A stretch of 64,000 bases of DNA from NCBI RefSeq assembly GCF_000150275.1, contig NW_002060949.1, forward strand, positions 1,981,836 through 2,045,835, read 5' to 3'. How positions within the stretch are numbered: position 1 is the stretch's first letter; every line of letters begins with the position of its first letter. The position numbers were made by a program, and so were the translations under genes. Positions 1 to 12,360 of this stretch are shown piece after piece. This stretch comes from Trichoplax adhaerens. Its lineage: Eukaryota; Placozoa; Uniplacotomia; Trichoplacea; Trichoplacidae. The notes under the pieces were generated by a model. The model ran no database searches and was not told the DNA's origin. It was given only the letters and a program-made list of their open reading frames with translations.

Positions 1-3000
1 ATTGCTTGTTATACGCGTAATATCTTCGACTTTTAATGCAAGCAATCCGCATAATAATGATAATTTAAAAGACGCGTCTTCTCTATTTATCAAAGTCACT
101 AAGCAGACCAATAAAATAAATTGATTTATGGTGTTGATTATGGTATCGCTGCGTATACTTTTTATAAGGATGTTCCACGAGATTGTAACGTATAACCACA
201 AATGATGCTCATAAATAAGAACAAGTATTTATTTTTCACGCAGGAACTACATGAGCGAAATCAGTGCTCTTTCAGACACTGCTGACGCCTTTAGGCTTTG
301 TCCAACTAACTTGTAGTTCATCTAATGATCAGACTGTCAATAGGAATAACTATCACTTGAAATGGTGGAATAAAAAAATAATTTAATTCACTCATGACAA
401 AATTACGGACCTTATTATTGTGTGTACCTCTAACAAAAATGACAATAGCATATCTAAAACCCAAGTTTCTAATAAGAATATATATATATTTATAATTAAT
501 CCGCGTTAATTTGCCTTGTTCTTACCTGATTTGTGTTACAGACTTAGATTGAGACATCAATATCAAGTAACGTGGACGGCGAAAACATTAACTTTAATAA
601 AATAGTACGTAATATAATATTGAAAGTAATTTAGTTTAGCATTATTTGTTTGTTTATTTTAAGGCCGATTGACTTTAAGTCACCGATTAAAAGGGTGAAT
701 TCTGCTTTTAAATATTAATTTTTCATGTAAATTTAAATAAACTTTGCCGGCACTTGGTGAATCTTAACGTAGGCTTAAGCTTAACGGCCTAGCAAATAAA
801 GTGGTTGACCCTCCCAGCTTTGCTTACTAAATAGCCGTACCCCCTAGTAATAGCCATTATTGCGAAATTACTGTATTTCAGTTAATCGTGTATGTACAAT
901 ACAGAACAGTGAATAGTTTATGAAATTCATCTCGATTTTACATCACAACATAGAACTGAATGAAGTATAGTTCATAATTTTGGCAAATTTACACCAAGTG
1001 CGCATAAGATTTACAGTAAAGAATTTGCAATCGAGAAAATTTCGTCGTAAGAGTAGAATTCTTTACATACAAATGGCACGACATGGGTTGGCCGATGAGT
1101 CATTCGACCCGAACGCACAATGCTGCGGTTTTAAGTAATTGTCAGAATATTGCGGAGGATCAAGTCATAGCATCTATATTACAAGATCACCCGTTCGGTA
1201 TACGCGTTTGAAATTTACGTGGTAGGGTAATTTACTCTTGATTCAGTATATTACACAAATCGATAATCACGATTTTATAATCTGTTCGAGGTAAATTCTA
1301 TTCCTTTGAAAACGTGGTGAATAAACTGCAGTTTACTGTATACATTCAAAATTAGTAATAATTTCATCTCGCAGCAATCATAACTTTCCAATATTTAACG
1401 TTTTGCTTCTTGCAAAAGTAACCAGTACAATTTCAATAACATGAGTAGCAATTTTGCCATGGTAATGTGATTACATATGGTAGGATCTAAGAGCTTTAAA
1501 GGTACGGTGATATTATTATACAGATACATATGCATCCATTTGTATCACTTCCTTCTCCATATGTTATCTAAGACCAGGGACTTTTCTCTTAGAAATCCTT
1601 GCTAAGATATATAACTATGTGCTATCCTAGCGTCGAGAGATCGGTACCTTTCGAATCCAATATTTGTAGCGAGGAAAGTGACAAAATAAGTATACGCACT
1701 GTATTGATCTCAGGTAAACGATCATTGTCGTAATACAGTGTATACCGTAGTTTAGGGGAATTCGCTAGCGAAGTTGCTAAAATTAAATTATAGGTGGTAC
1801 TTTCTAGGAACTTAATGCTCTGTAGAGTTTTTAAGTTTGGGTTATATTTACGGACATGGAAATTATTCATCAACATCGTATTAGAATACGCCGGGACTGG
1901 TGTTGTTTCCGTACGATTCTTTTCCAAGATCTATGCAAATCTTGTACTCTCGTATAGTAAATACAGAGTAGTCATGTAATTTATAATTTCCATCTACATG
2001 TTAAAAAGTAAATTACACTTTCTTATAAATCCCCTGAGCGAAAAAGAACTTATTCGTAGTTTATTATTCGGACCATTAAAATTATTATATTCACACAATT
2101 TTCTTAGATAGGTTATCACAAATTCTTTTTTGAAACATGATTTGCTTATGTATTATACAGTAGCCTGTTAAGGTACGTTAATCTTTGTTACAGATATGTG
2201 AACCTTAAGCTTTAGGATAAGCACATTTTATCAAGAAAGATTCTAGAGAATTATAATTAATTAGTATAAAGTTGGCATTAATAGACTGTCGCAAGTTAAA
2301 TAGCCAGACAAGGTCAAGAAAGAGTTTCAAGCAGTATCGGTGCTACCTCAGACAGTAGCAAATTAATAATAATAACGTATTAATGGCTATAATGCTATAA
2401 ACAGAAGCAATATCTTATGTCTTATACTACAACATCTTCTGTAGCCTTCTACGGATATGTAATTTAGGATTTAAAATATCGCATCAACCCAAAATTTTGT
2501 TACGGTAAGAGGAATTACATTGGATCTAATGAAACATATTGAAATCTGATGATGAAAGATGTTACATACTAAATGAAAGCAAATGAAATGTCTCATCAGC
2601 AGTAAATTGTTACGATTAAATCACTAGAAGAGTATATAGTACACGAATATAGATATCTTTCGAAACCAAAAAACCTATCCTACTGTCGGATTGGTCATTA
2701 TTACTGAATATTCATAAACCTATGAAAGTAGCTGCTATAATACATCAGAACAAATTGTACATTTTAAAACAAATCAAGTAAGTAACAGTCACAATGAATG
2801 ATGATTACTTGCATTATCACACATACCCGTACATTCAGAAAGATTCTTAAAGAAACACCTGTTACGCGTTAAAAATAATAAATACAATAACTGTAACAGT
2901 TTATCAATGCTATCAAATTAAGCAGGCGAAATGTAGTCAAACAATATTATCAATTAAATGTTGCCCATTTTTGATCAGCAGAAATATTGGACCTAGCTAT

Positions 3001-3219
3001 ATCAACATCAATTTCATAATCTTATTAAAACATTTTAGCATAATGGCTACAGTATCGTACAGTAAGGCAAGTTTTATTAAAAATTTTTCAAGTTATACAG
3101 TGGAAACTTCTTTAGTACAATAAAAAATTGATTTGAAATCTTACTGGACAGCTTCGAATTTCTTTTAAAGTTACATCAAGAAAAATTAGATACTTTATAT
3201 CGTCATATAAATTTCTAGA
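1..3219. other. AT-rich spacer, no gene recognised
   Basis: No conserved coding exon or RNA gene was recognised on either strand. The short open frames near 1.6-2.0 kb have no domain, signal peptide or splice context. The right end should contain the 3' untranslated region and polyadenylation site of Src-family kinase A, which runs leftward. Confidence 0.5.
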
Positions 3220-6200
3220 TTACTGATCCTCCAAGTAACTATCTTTATCTTCGAAAAAATGCTCTAAACTTGATTGCAATGCCTGAAATGTTAACCGCTG
3301 TTCTGGATCTTTTTGCCAGCATTCCAACATTAAATTATAATAATGCTCAGGACAATTGCTAGGACATTCCAACCTGTAACCACACTGTATTTTACTGATT
3401 ACCTCTTGACCTTTCATACCGATATACGGTTGGCCACCATATGTGATAACTTCGTACATTAGTATACCAAATGACCACACGTCAGACTTGATACTAAATT
3501 TACTGTATATTAAGGCTTCAGGAGCCGTCCACTTGATGGGTAGTTTCGTGCTCGCTTCCGGTTTGCTAGCATATAAGTCGTCACGAGCTAAACCAAAGTC
3601 GGCTACTTTGCATTCCAAATTTTCTCCTACTAATACATTACGAGCAGCCAAATCACGGTGTATATATTTTTGAGTTTCTAAATATGCCATACCGTACGCA
3701 ACTTGCGCTGTTATATTGATCAATTGAGGGAGCTGTAGTTTATGTCCTCTATCTTTATCACGCAAATAGTCTAATAAGCTGCCATTTTCCATTAATTCTG
3801 TAATGATATAGATAGGTTCGCTTTTACATATTGCATATAATTGAATTAGTTTAGGGTGCCTTAACTTCTTCATAATAGCAGCTTCTTTGAGAAATTCTAT
3901 TCCTGACATGGTACCCTGTTTCATTGTTTTGACAGCGACGGGTGTTGTATTATTCCAAAGGCCGCGGTATACCTCACCAAATGCTCCTTGACCAAGCTTC
4001 TCAATTAATTTAATAGATGTACGCGAAATTTCCCAGTCTTGATCCGTAATATATGATAATCCCTCTGTTGATGGTTGCCCAATCTATAAGAAAGATATGG
4101 AAAACATGACGTAAATTTAAAAAGCCCTCTGAAGTGCATCTGATGATATATAATATCTTATTCATTTGGTGATGATTCGAATAAAGCTGCTGTACTAGAT
4201 ATCTGCGAGCTAACACTACAGCAAACAAAAATGCTACTCTTCTACGTTATAGAATAATTTGTATTGTTATTAGAAAGAGTAAAGAAGGTGGTATGACTGT
4301 GCATCATGGTACACATGAGAATTCTATATCATATTTAACTTTTTAATCATTTGAATGCGTTTTGCGTGGTTAGTTCATTAATTACTATACTCACTTATGA
4401 ACAGAGAGCATAAAATTCTTAGCTTCTACAGTATAATTCTATTAGTGTTCAATTAAACACACTGCTGCACGCTACAATATAGTAGTCTATATTATATGTA
4501 GATTTTGAATTTCTAAACAGACGATAAAAAGTTTTGACCTAAGTAATACTACCTACGGGAACTATTTTCAAATACGCTTACGAATATCACAAAATATATG
4601 CAGTAATATATATTACTTTTAGCGGTTTAAGTTAATAAGGCGTTCGATAATTACTGAAATCGGTCTAAAACACAGAATTTTATCTTATTATTTAAATATT
4701 GTAACTGTGATTATGTTGCTACGTCTGTAAACATTATTATAGTGCTAACGATGTAATTAAATGGGAATGATATTTGAAAAGTAATGGTTATTCCACATAC
4801 CACTCTGCAAGGTTGCTTTAATTTCGTACATAATCCATCAGGCTTATGCGAATAATGCTTCACTAAATCCTTAAGGGAAACAAATTGTCGAGTTCTGGCA
4901 ATATAGTACTTATTGTCTTCAGATCTTCTAATACGGTAATGCTTGATGGTGTTGTCGATACGAGTAGATAGAGAGTAGTCGTTTGCTCGGGTTTCGCTGG
5001 TACGAATAAGGAAAGAGCCATCTGTATTTACATCAGTAAGTAACCTCATTTCTGCTTCACTTCGCTTAGTATGGCCAAAGTACCAACTAGAATAAAAGGA
5101 TTAAGTAGGGGAAATTATCATCTATAGACTAAGCTAAAATCAGTATCAACACTTTAAATAGGATATTTTTGGTAGAAATGTATGAACGAGCAGAATGGCC
5201 ACTAAAGCTTTATCAGTTTAGTTGGCTTTAGTAGTACAAGCATTTTTCTAGCGCCGTTGTACTGTTCGCAAATTGCAGAAGATGTGACTACGGATTTTAT
5301 AATGTTAATTGTTGAATAAAGATAATACATAAAAATTAAACGGATTAATTCACATTTCGGTGCGAGTTTAATCAATAATTCATAATTATATATCCAAATA
5401 GCACTACAGTATACTTTCACACTTCTCACAAATATCATAAACTATAAGATAGATCATCCATGTGATGACCTAAATTATTTGAAAAAGTCTCCTATTATTA
5501 TTATTTAGCAATATTGCAATTGAAGTATAAAGTGAATACGTCATTAAAATTAAAATTAATGAAAGGTGAAATGTCCGCTAGCTCTGCTGAAAACTTTGTA
5601 ATTGCTCGCTCGCCATATAATAGAAATAATAAAGAGCAAATTCTCCAGGAATGTTAATACAACAGCGTTAATCTATATAATCATTCGATCAACCTACAAG
5701 TGAAATGAGATTAAGACGTCCTTAAAAGTTGACGGTAATTCAGGGATCAGATGGGTAATATACTCGTACGAGGAATTTGGATTAGTTACTTGTCATTGTA
5801 GACTGTCCTACGATTTCATTGGCGATGAATCGAGGAAAATCTAGACTAACGCTACTATCACCCTAGATTCAGATCATTACAGACATTTGTTTCTTTCGAA
5901 TAATTTAGGCAATGAACTCGTACTTTCACTAACAGTCCTTTTGACAAATTATTTCTGAAGTTTTTGTATTATCTGTGCTGTGACAGCATTACTTTTCATT
6001 TGGATAGTATAACATGCAATTGGTCATACAGCACATGTGATGGATGATATGCATAGAGGTAATTTGGATATCCATGTGGGTCCTTTATTAAATTAACTAA
6101 TAGCATTTATAATTATCGAATCAGAGCTGCGATGGACTAAAGCTAAAGAAATTGTAGATGAATATAAAAATGGCATCAACCTGCAGGCTAAAATCTAGTT

Positions 6201-8482
6201 ATCCAGTGGCGTATGATGTTAAACCCTTAGGCAATCAAGCTTATCCCAATCACAGAAAGTGCTCTATCTCATCAGATGCCATTTTTTTCCGACCTTTCCT
6301 TTTACGTTAAGAGTCTATAGTAAAATTGATTCCTATTCCTTGAATCATCAATACTTCATCATAAAATTGCTCCAAGTCATGGCAAGAGAGCATCAGTTAT
6401 AAACGGTACACCGATTACTTTACATTCATCTATTACAAAAAGGCGATGCAACCATTTAAGTTAGCATTTAAATCTGCTTCTGTACTTTAATTTTCAGCAA
6501 TTTGTCAGCTGTTAGCAGTCCTTGACAAAGAGCAGCGCTTAACTTTGTTGACTGTAAATAATACAGTACCTAAGGGCTTTTATCGTACAATTAATATTTA
6601 ACATTTTGACTCAATGCTTCAAATTGAAATCGAAATGACGTAATACCTTGTGGGATAATACGAATACATAAGGAATTCTACTGCTAATGGAAATCAATCG
6701 TTAATCAGAATTAAATGGGCGTTCAAAGTCAGCCAAGAAGTAAGACTGTAAGAAGAGTTTAGTCTACAGTATGATTAGTTTACATAGGCTAATCACTATC
6801 GAATATCAATTTGGAGAAAGGATTGACCAGTCTAAGATTGCCAAGATTAGCTTGTCGATTAAATAATATCTTGCAAAATAGTCAAATCTCGATATTCTAA
6901 TCTTTATTAATGACTAAGCCGTAGCATACTGTACTGTATAGTACTTGTGCATTCATTAAAAACACGCCTTCAATTAAGGAGATTACTGGCTGCAATAAAA
7001 TGAACAAGATAGGCAATCTTTAGCCCAAACGTGTAATTCAACATCAGGAAAAAGCAACAATGAAATGTGTTGTGTAACTGTCAATATTTTTCGAGAACTC
7101 AATCATACGCTATAGCTCTTCGATAAAATAAATGCAACGGATTTAAAATTCTACTGATCAACACCCATAGGTGAAGATTTACAAATTTTACTCCAATTTT
7201 GTTGATTACACTGTATACGGTAAAGTACAGTTAACGGCTGTGAAAGTTCTGCGTAACTGCTTTAGTTTGTAGTTGGGTTGGACGAAGGATCACTCCCCAA
7301 AAAGTTTTTGACCGTGGTTACATTTATATCAAATGTAACTAATTTAAAAGACGTAACATAGCGGATAAAAATGTAATTTTATCATGTAATAGATAGTTTG
7401 TAAATAGAATACTAACATTTTTCTCCCAACTGCAACAAGAATCAATTTCTATTACAATATTCTATGAGTATACAAATGACTGCATTGATCGTTGAGAGTT
7501 TTAAAACGCATACAAACGTATTTTTGTACAGATTTACAAACAGCTTGAGTATTATTTTTTTTTTTTGGTGGGGGGGGGGGGGGTTATCCGGCGCAATATT
7601 GTATCGCACTTTGTCTCTTGCTGGCATATGCAACCTAATCCAAGACTACTCTGGTAATTCTGTGGATAGCAGGTCGATATTATGGGTGAAAAAAAAGGAT
7701 ATTATTTGTTGTCCTTTACCGTTAGTGTAACAGAAGTTGTCCTATACTGTAGGTCATTATCGTCGATGGACGGTGGGTACTTTGGATGTTTTTGGGAGAC
7801 GGGGAGGGTTAATATTGACTATTTCGATGCGGTCTTTCGCTTAACTACGTCGGCATACGTGCAATATACAAGCAAAACTGTCGATCACATCGGACATTAT
7901 CGATAGAAACTAATTTTGACAAGTGCGGCCATACTCCTTCTTATACGTTAAACATGACGGTATAGAATGTTTATATGAAAGACCATACGCTATGTGGCAG
8001 GGATATTGTGTTATTATTGTAACGCAATATCGCACAATCAACAAATAAGATAGAAATCAACATATTGCGAATGTCTATCAAAGTGAAAAGAGAATTTCAA
8101 CATGACGAAGGACTTACGGTTCTGCTTCAAGTGATGTAATATCAGCGACATAATTTCGGGGAATATAACCCGTACGGCCAGTACGTCGAGAGCGAGCAAA
8201 CCACCAGTCTCGACCTGATGTAGTATACCTTCTTTCAACGTCCATTTCTTCACCAAGTGCAAATGGTAAATCGTCGGCTGTACGAGGCGTATAATTATAC
8301 AAGGCACGCACGATTACTGTTTCTTGATTTCCATTTACTCGTTGGATTGGATTATCAGGGCGTCTAGGCACTGTTGGCCGTACAGCTTGTCCCTCGGTGA
8401 TGGCATTAAACGGCCGAGGATGATGGCTTGGAGTGGGTTGATTAGGAGATGATAGACGGAAACAGGTCAATGTATTGCCCAT
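3220..8482 (-). CDS. Src-family non-receptor tyrosine kinase A (SH4-SH3-SH2-kinase)
   Basis: Three coding exons on the minus strand: 8482-8118, 5086-4801 and 4083-3220. Phases close exactly (365+286+864 nt) and give 504 residues, the usual Src length. The start is the MGNTLTC methionine, not the upstream in-frame ATG, because Gly2 suits myristoylation and Cys7 palmitoylation, so membrane anchoring is expected. SH3 spans about 56-114 ([20 protein letters not shown]). SH2 begins at WYFG (123) with phosphotyrosine-binding Arg150 in FLIR. The kinase domain has GQGAFGEV (248-255), VAVK Lys269, alpha-C Glu284, HRDLAARN with Asp361, DFG Asp379, activation-loop Tyr388 and PIKWTAPEA. Tail Tyr500 sits five residues from the end (DSYLEDQ), as expected for Csk control. 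The catalytic loop reads HRDLAARN rather than the HRDLRAAN typical of Src. The first intron is about 3 kb. Family assignment is firm; one-to-one orthology with Src, Fyn or Yes is not decidable here. Confidence 0.95.
5087..8117 (-). other. Intron 1 of Src-family kinase A
   Basis: This 3 kb intron separates the SH4/SH3 exon from the SH2 exon. It starts with GTAAGT and ends with TTCTAG. It includes the T12/G14 homopolymer near 7.56 kb and a more G-rich stretch at 7.6-7.9 kb. No convincing nested gene was seen. Confidence 0.75.
7555..7583 (+). repeat. T12 / G14 homopolymer junction
   Basis: A run of 12 T (7555-7566) is followed by GGT and then 14 consecutive G (7570-7583). It lies inside intron 1 of kinase A. 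Nothing else in the window has such a G run. It may be a slippage-prone site or a place where base calling is unreliable. Confidence 0.9.
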
Positions 8483-9440
8483 GTTGAAATAGTAAAGGAG
8501 AAGCAATGTCGTCAACTAATGTCAGTGGGCAAATGTGAATAATATTAATCAATTTTTTTTTTTCAACCGATTGAAGACGAAAGTAGGCCAATTGCAACGT
8601 TTCCTACCCAAGCTTGCAATAGAATGGATGCAATCAATATAACAGCAGATGAAAAGTATTTACAATTAATTGAGATTAATTGTGGCTGAGGATGAACAGT
8701 TGGAACTGTAGTCCAGTACAAGGCCAAAGGAAATGGTATAATTTTACAGGTCTATTTTGTATTATGGGACGAGTATTGTCTTTCTTGGGTACAGGTAATC
8801 GATGACAATCAATTTGATGATGGATAAAATGATGCAAAAATTGCAATGGTAGAGTAGTGGATCCCAAGCAAACAAGGCGTCTACTGCTTAATTTAGCAAT
8901 GGTGTCGTCAATCTTCAAGATAGAAGTAAAATAGTCACTCTCTTTTCTTTTACAGCGCTACTGCCTGATACTATTGAAAGTGTTGTTGCCAGTCTAGTGT
9001 CGATCAACAAGGTTGGCAAGGATGGAAGAAGGGCAATGACATCACCTTTTTTTTTTTTTAAAATGAGGGAGTCGTCTGGTTTGTTTGGCGTTTTCCACGC
9101 AATGGAAACTAGTCAGATAACCAGGACATGGACAGTGGATTGATGCAGTAAGAAAACAGATCTACTTCTACTGTAGTAGAATGGAGTCTAATCGGATTTG
9201 CCGTCGATTGCCTGTCAATTTAGTAAAATAACGCTGACTTTGGATTGTCCAACACGCATCTCCTGGTTCTCCTTGTCGACGATCCCTTCAAACTCTTCAT
9301 TGCTTAACATCAACGGTAGCGGCTACGATATCACGTTTGTCGTGCACACCCGTAGTCACGTCCAGGATGTCCGTACGTCCACTAGACCCTTTCTATTGTC
9401 ACTCTCGCTGGTTAACATTGAGTGAAAATCTCAAGGGTCA
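8483..9440. other. Spacer upstream of Src-family kinase A
   Basis: This should hold the promoter and 5' untranslated region of the leftward kinase A gene. A frame on the plus strand stays open from about 8955 to 9143 after a TTTTACAG acceptor-like site, but it runs through a T11 tract and matches no family I know. The palindrome TCTACTGTAGTAGA occurs near 9.17 kb. Confidence 0.4.
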
Positions 9441-9465
9441 AGCGGACTGTTTGTCATCCACACCC

Positions 9466-9612
9466 GTAGTACCGTACTGTACAGTGTACAGTACAGTACT
9501 GTACAATACTGTAGACGAGACCGTTTGGATTGAAGCTGATACTGTAGTACTGTACAGTACAGTACAGTACTGTACAGTACAGTACAGTACTGTACACTGT
9601 ACAGTGGGTAGT
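9466..9612. repeat. Palindromic GTACAGTAC / ACTGTAC array
   Basis: The segment is built almost entirely of overlapping ACTGTAC and GTACAGT words, densest at 9541-9606. Every word is its own near-reverse complement, so the tract reads similarly on both strands and can fold on itself. Open frames across it are artefacts of the repeat, with tyrosine-, cysteine- and valine-rich translations. Confidence 0.85.
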
Positions 9613-9714
9613 AGGTACTGTAATCAGGACACTCTGTCGTCGCGGTCATCCAGATAGAAACGCAGATCTCGATCGTAGCGGTGTATCACTTTGTATCACG
9701 TGAGTTTTCTATGG

Positions 9715-9860
9715 TGTAGTGTACCGTGTACGGTACAGTAAAAAGTACTGGCGTTTCTACTACAGTACAGTACTGTACTGTACACTGTACACGACACTAG
9801 AGCTGGTTCACCTACAGTGTACAGTATGTCCAGTGTACAGTACAGTGTACTGTACTGGAA
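9715..9860. repeat. GTAC palindrome cluster with one fold-back unit copy
   Basis: A second cluster of TGTACAGT and ACTGTACA words. At about 9788-9812 it contains CACGACACTAGAGCTGGTT, the inverted form of the unit that recurs at 10.2-10.5 kb. This shows a dispersed sequence unit spread among the simple palindromic words. Confidence 0.75.
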
Positions 9861-10189
9861 AACAGAAATTTAACTACGGATTCGAAATCTTCAACTAATG
9901 GCACTATCGTTTGAATTACTTTTTACATGATTTGGTCAATATTAAAGCATTTACAGTACTTATTTATTTAATAATCTGGAACGAAAAAGATCACGCCGAC
10001 GTGATCCAATTCATTGGCTATTGCAATTTTTGACCATCAATTTGTACAAAATTGATGGTCAATGTATATCTGCATACGAAGGTTGATCACGATTGGTCTT
10101 TTTTTTTTTAGCGTTTTCCCAATAGTTTTTCCCATTCAAATATATGGAAGAAAATGGATGACAATCTGTACAGTACTTGCCGCCCAGCT

Positions 10190-10560
10190 AGTAAAAAGCT
10201 GTGCTATTAGACACCGGTGAACCAGCTCTAGTGCATAAGTGCACGTACACTGGACGTACAGTACACTGGACATCGGTGAATCAGCTGCAGTGTCGTGTCC
10301 AGTGTACAGTACAGTGTACAGTTTCAGTACAGTACACTGTACAGTGTACAGGACTGTACTGTACTGTACAGTGGAATCGGTGAACCAGCTCTAGTGTCGT
10401 GCACAGTGTACAGTGTGTCGTGTACAGTTCCAGTACAGTGCACTGTACAGGACTGTACTGTACACGACACTAGAGCTGGTTCACCAATTCCACTGTACAG
10501 TGTATAGTACAGTAATGTACAGTGTACAGTACCGTATACAGTACAGTACAGTACAGTAGA
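10190..10560. repeat. Fold-back repeat cluster with GTAC words
   Basis: The unit GGTGAACCAGCTCTAGTG occurs as a direct copy near 10.22 kb, as a diverged copy near 10.27 kb (GGTGAATCAGCTGCAGTG), as a direct copy at 10379-10396 and inverted at 10468-10485. The last two form a fold-back: arms 10364-10411 and 10453-10500 agree at roughly 45 of 48 positions around a loop of about 41 bases. This resembles a MITE or fold-back element. No transposase frame or clear target-site duplication was found. Confidence 0.75.
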
Positions 10561-11147
10561 TTGAAGCGGTCTGCTACATCAACTTCACCAATGACGAGTC
10601 TATCATTGCAGCCGTTTTTGCATGTTTTAAAATCCAAAATTGACAAGATTGTACAGTAAATAAGCGCATACAATATACCATCATATACAGTGACAATTGG
10701 AAATTTGAAACGACCTTAGTTTCGTCATTGTACTTTGAACACCTCTAGCTTATTTCTAGGGCAAATGATGAATAAGAATTTGGTTAGCATATTCAGCAAG
10801 TGGAGAGCTTACGTTATCAACTGATAGGCCTTTTTGCCAACTAGGTATACAGTACTGTACAGTAATTTGCCTCCATATTCACACAATGAATAGTTGCTTG
10901 TTTTCCTGTACAACAACTCAATCCAAATGTGCTTTAGGAAAAAATAGTCACAGTTGTATTAGTGCAACAAATTTGATCACCATTTATCCAGGAGAATATT
11001 TTGGACGTTCCAAGAGAGTTGGACAGAGTAGCCCCTGTTATTTTATACAGTTGTAACGAGTAGCATCACAACGACAGTAATGTAAATCCTATTGAACGTA
11101 CCTCACATGAAAAAACCTACTGCAATATGGAACAAATACTCACTACG

Positions 11148-11148
11148 N
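11148..11148. other. Ambiguous base (N)
   Basis: The only undetermined base in the window. It lies in non-coding spacer between the two Src-family kinase genes and shows the sequence is a draft assembly. Confidence 0.99.
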
Positions 11149-12360
11149 CAATGGTAAGCGCTACGTACAGTACTGTAAGCGAGGAAAAGCATCGGTAATA
11201 AATGATCCAATACAGTATATATCAGGAGAATACTGACATAGTCATTAAACTAATGATATAATAATAATCTCACTACTCATATATAAATGCTGTGCATATT
11301 TGATTGTGAGAAGGTAAAATGATGAATTACAGTACATCCATTTCGAGAAATACCAATGCGCTGTTCCGTGTATTATAGAATTACCTACCAATGTATAATA
11401 ACTATCAACTTACGCATATAATATAGAATCATCGCTAATATAACTAGAAAATCTAAAATACTTGCATGTTACACACTCATGGTACACATCACATTGAATA
11501 TGGAGATATAGGGCAATTTTTCATCGGTTAAGTGCTTTTAAAGGCCGATGTGACATGGTAAGAATAGCATAGAATCATCTTAAGCTCACAATGCGCTAAT
11601 AAATGTTATGATGTTATGTTACATTATCGGTGCGATCTCTGAGAAGAGCAATACTTAGACTTAACACAATATTCTAGCTAGATCCTCTTCAATTTTAACG
11701 ATATTCTTCTTTCAAAAAATATATACTCGTATATATATATATATACAGTATATATATATATTAATTCAATGATACGTACCAGTACAAATAGACTGATCTA
11801 TTGTTAGTATCTATATAACCTAAAGTGCTGATTAGACTAGTCCCACTGGCGAAGCTCTACTTTAAGTTGATTTACAGTACAAACAAGATCACCATTAAAT
11901 AAGGGAGGCCCTTTAAGTAGAAGATTTATATTTCCTATCTAGTTGTCACTATCAACATTTATATGGCTATATTAGTAACTATTTCAAAAGAATGATATGA
12001 AAAATGGAAGCCCTATAAATTGCATTATCGTATTAAGAATTTAGAACAATCATAAAATAGAAATACTAGTATATTATCTTCTGAAAGATAACAAGCTAAT
12101 ACCAATTTTGCAACAGATCGCGCAAGATAATTTAATAATGTTTTACATATCAGCATAATTTACACAAAAATGTAAATCATAGCAATAGTACACTTTGTAC
12201 CCTATATAGAAGATGATGGACAAGTAACAGTTACTAAAAGTTTGCAATGACTTGATTGTAGTTATAACTGCTACTATACAGTATATTGTCCTTCTCAATT
12301 TATCTTGAATTTGCTTTTTTACTTGAAATTCGAAAATTTTATATAAAATTGAACAATCAA

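Noticed and set aside
8114-8515. Start of kinase A at the upstream methionine (MTTLLLLYYFN)
   Set aside because: Src-family proteins require glycine directly after the initiator methionine for myristoylation; the MGNTLTC start at 8482 supplies it.
9337-10673. Several overlapping frames on both strands rich in Tyr, Cys, Val and Gln
   Set aside because: They are translations of the GTAC palindromic repeat; the same pattern appears on both strands because the words are self-complementary.
11700-11770. TA-rich palindromic stretch as a possible replication or regulatory element
   Set aside because: It is a simple TA dinucleotide microsatellite, common in AT-rich DNA.
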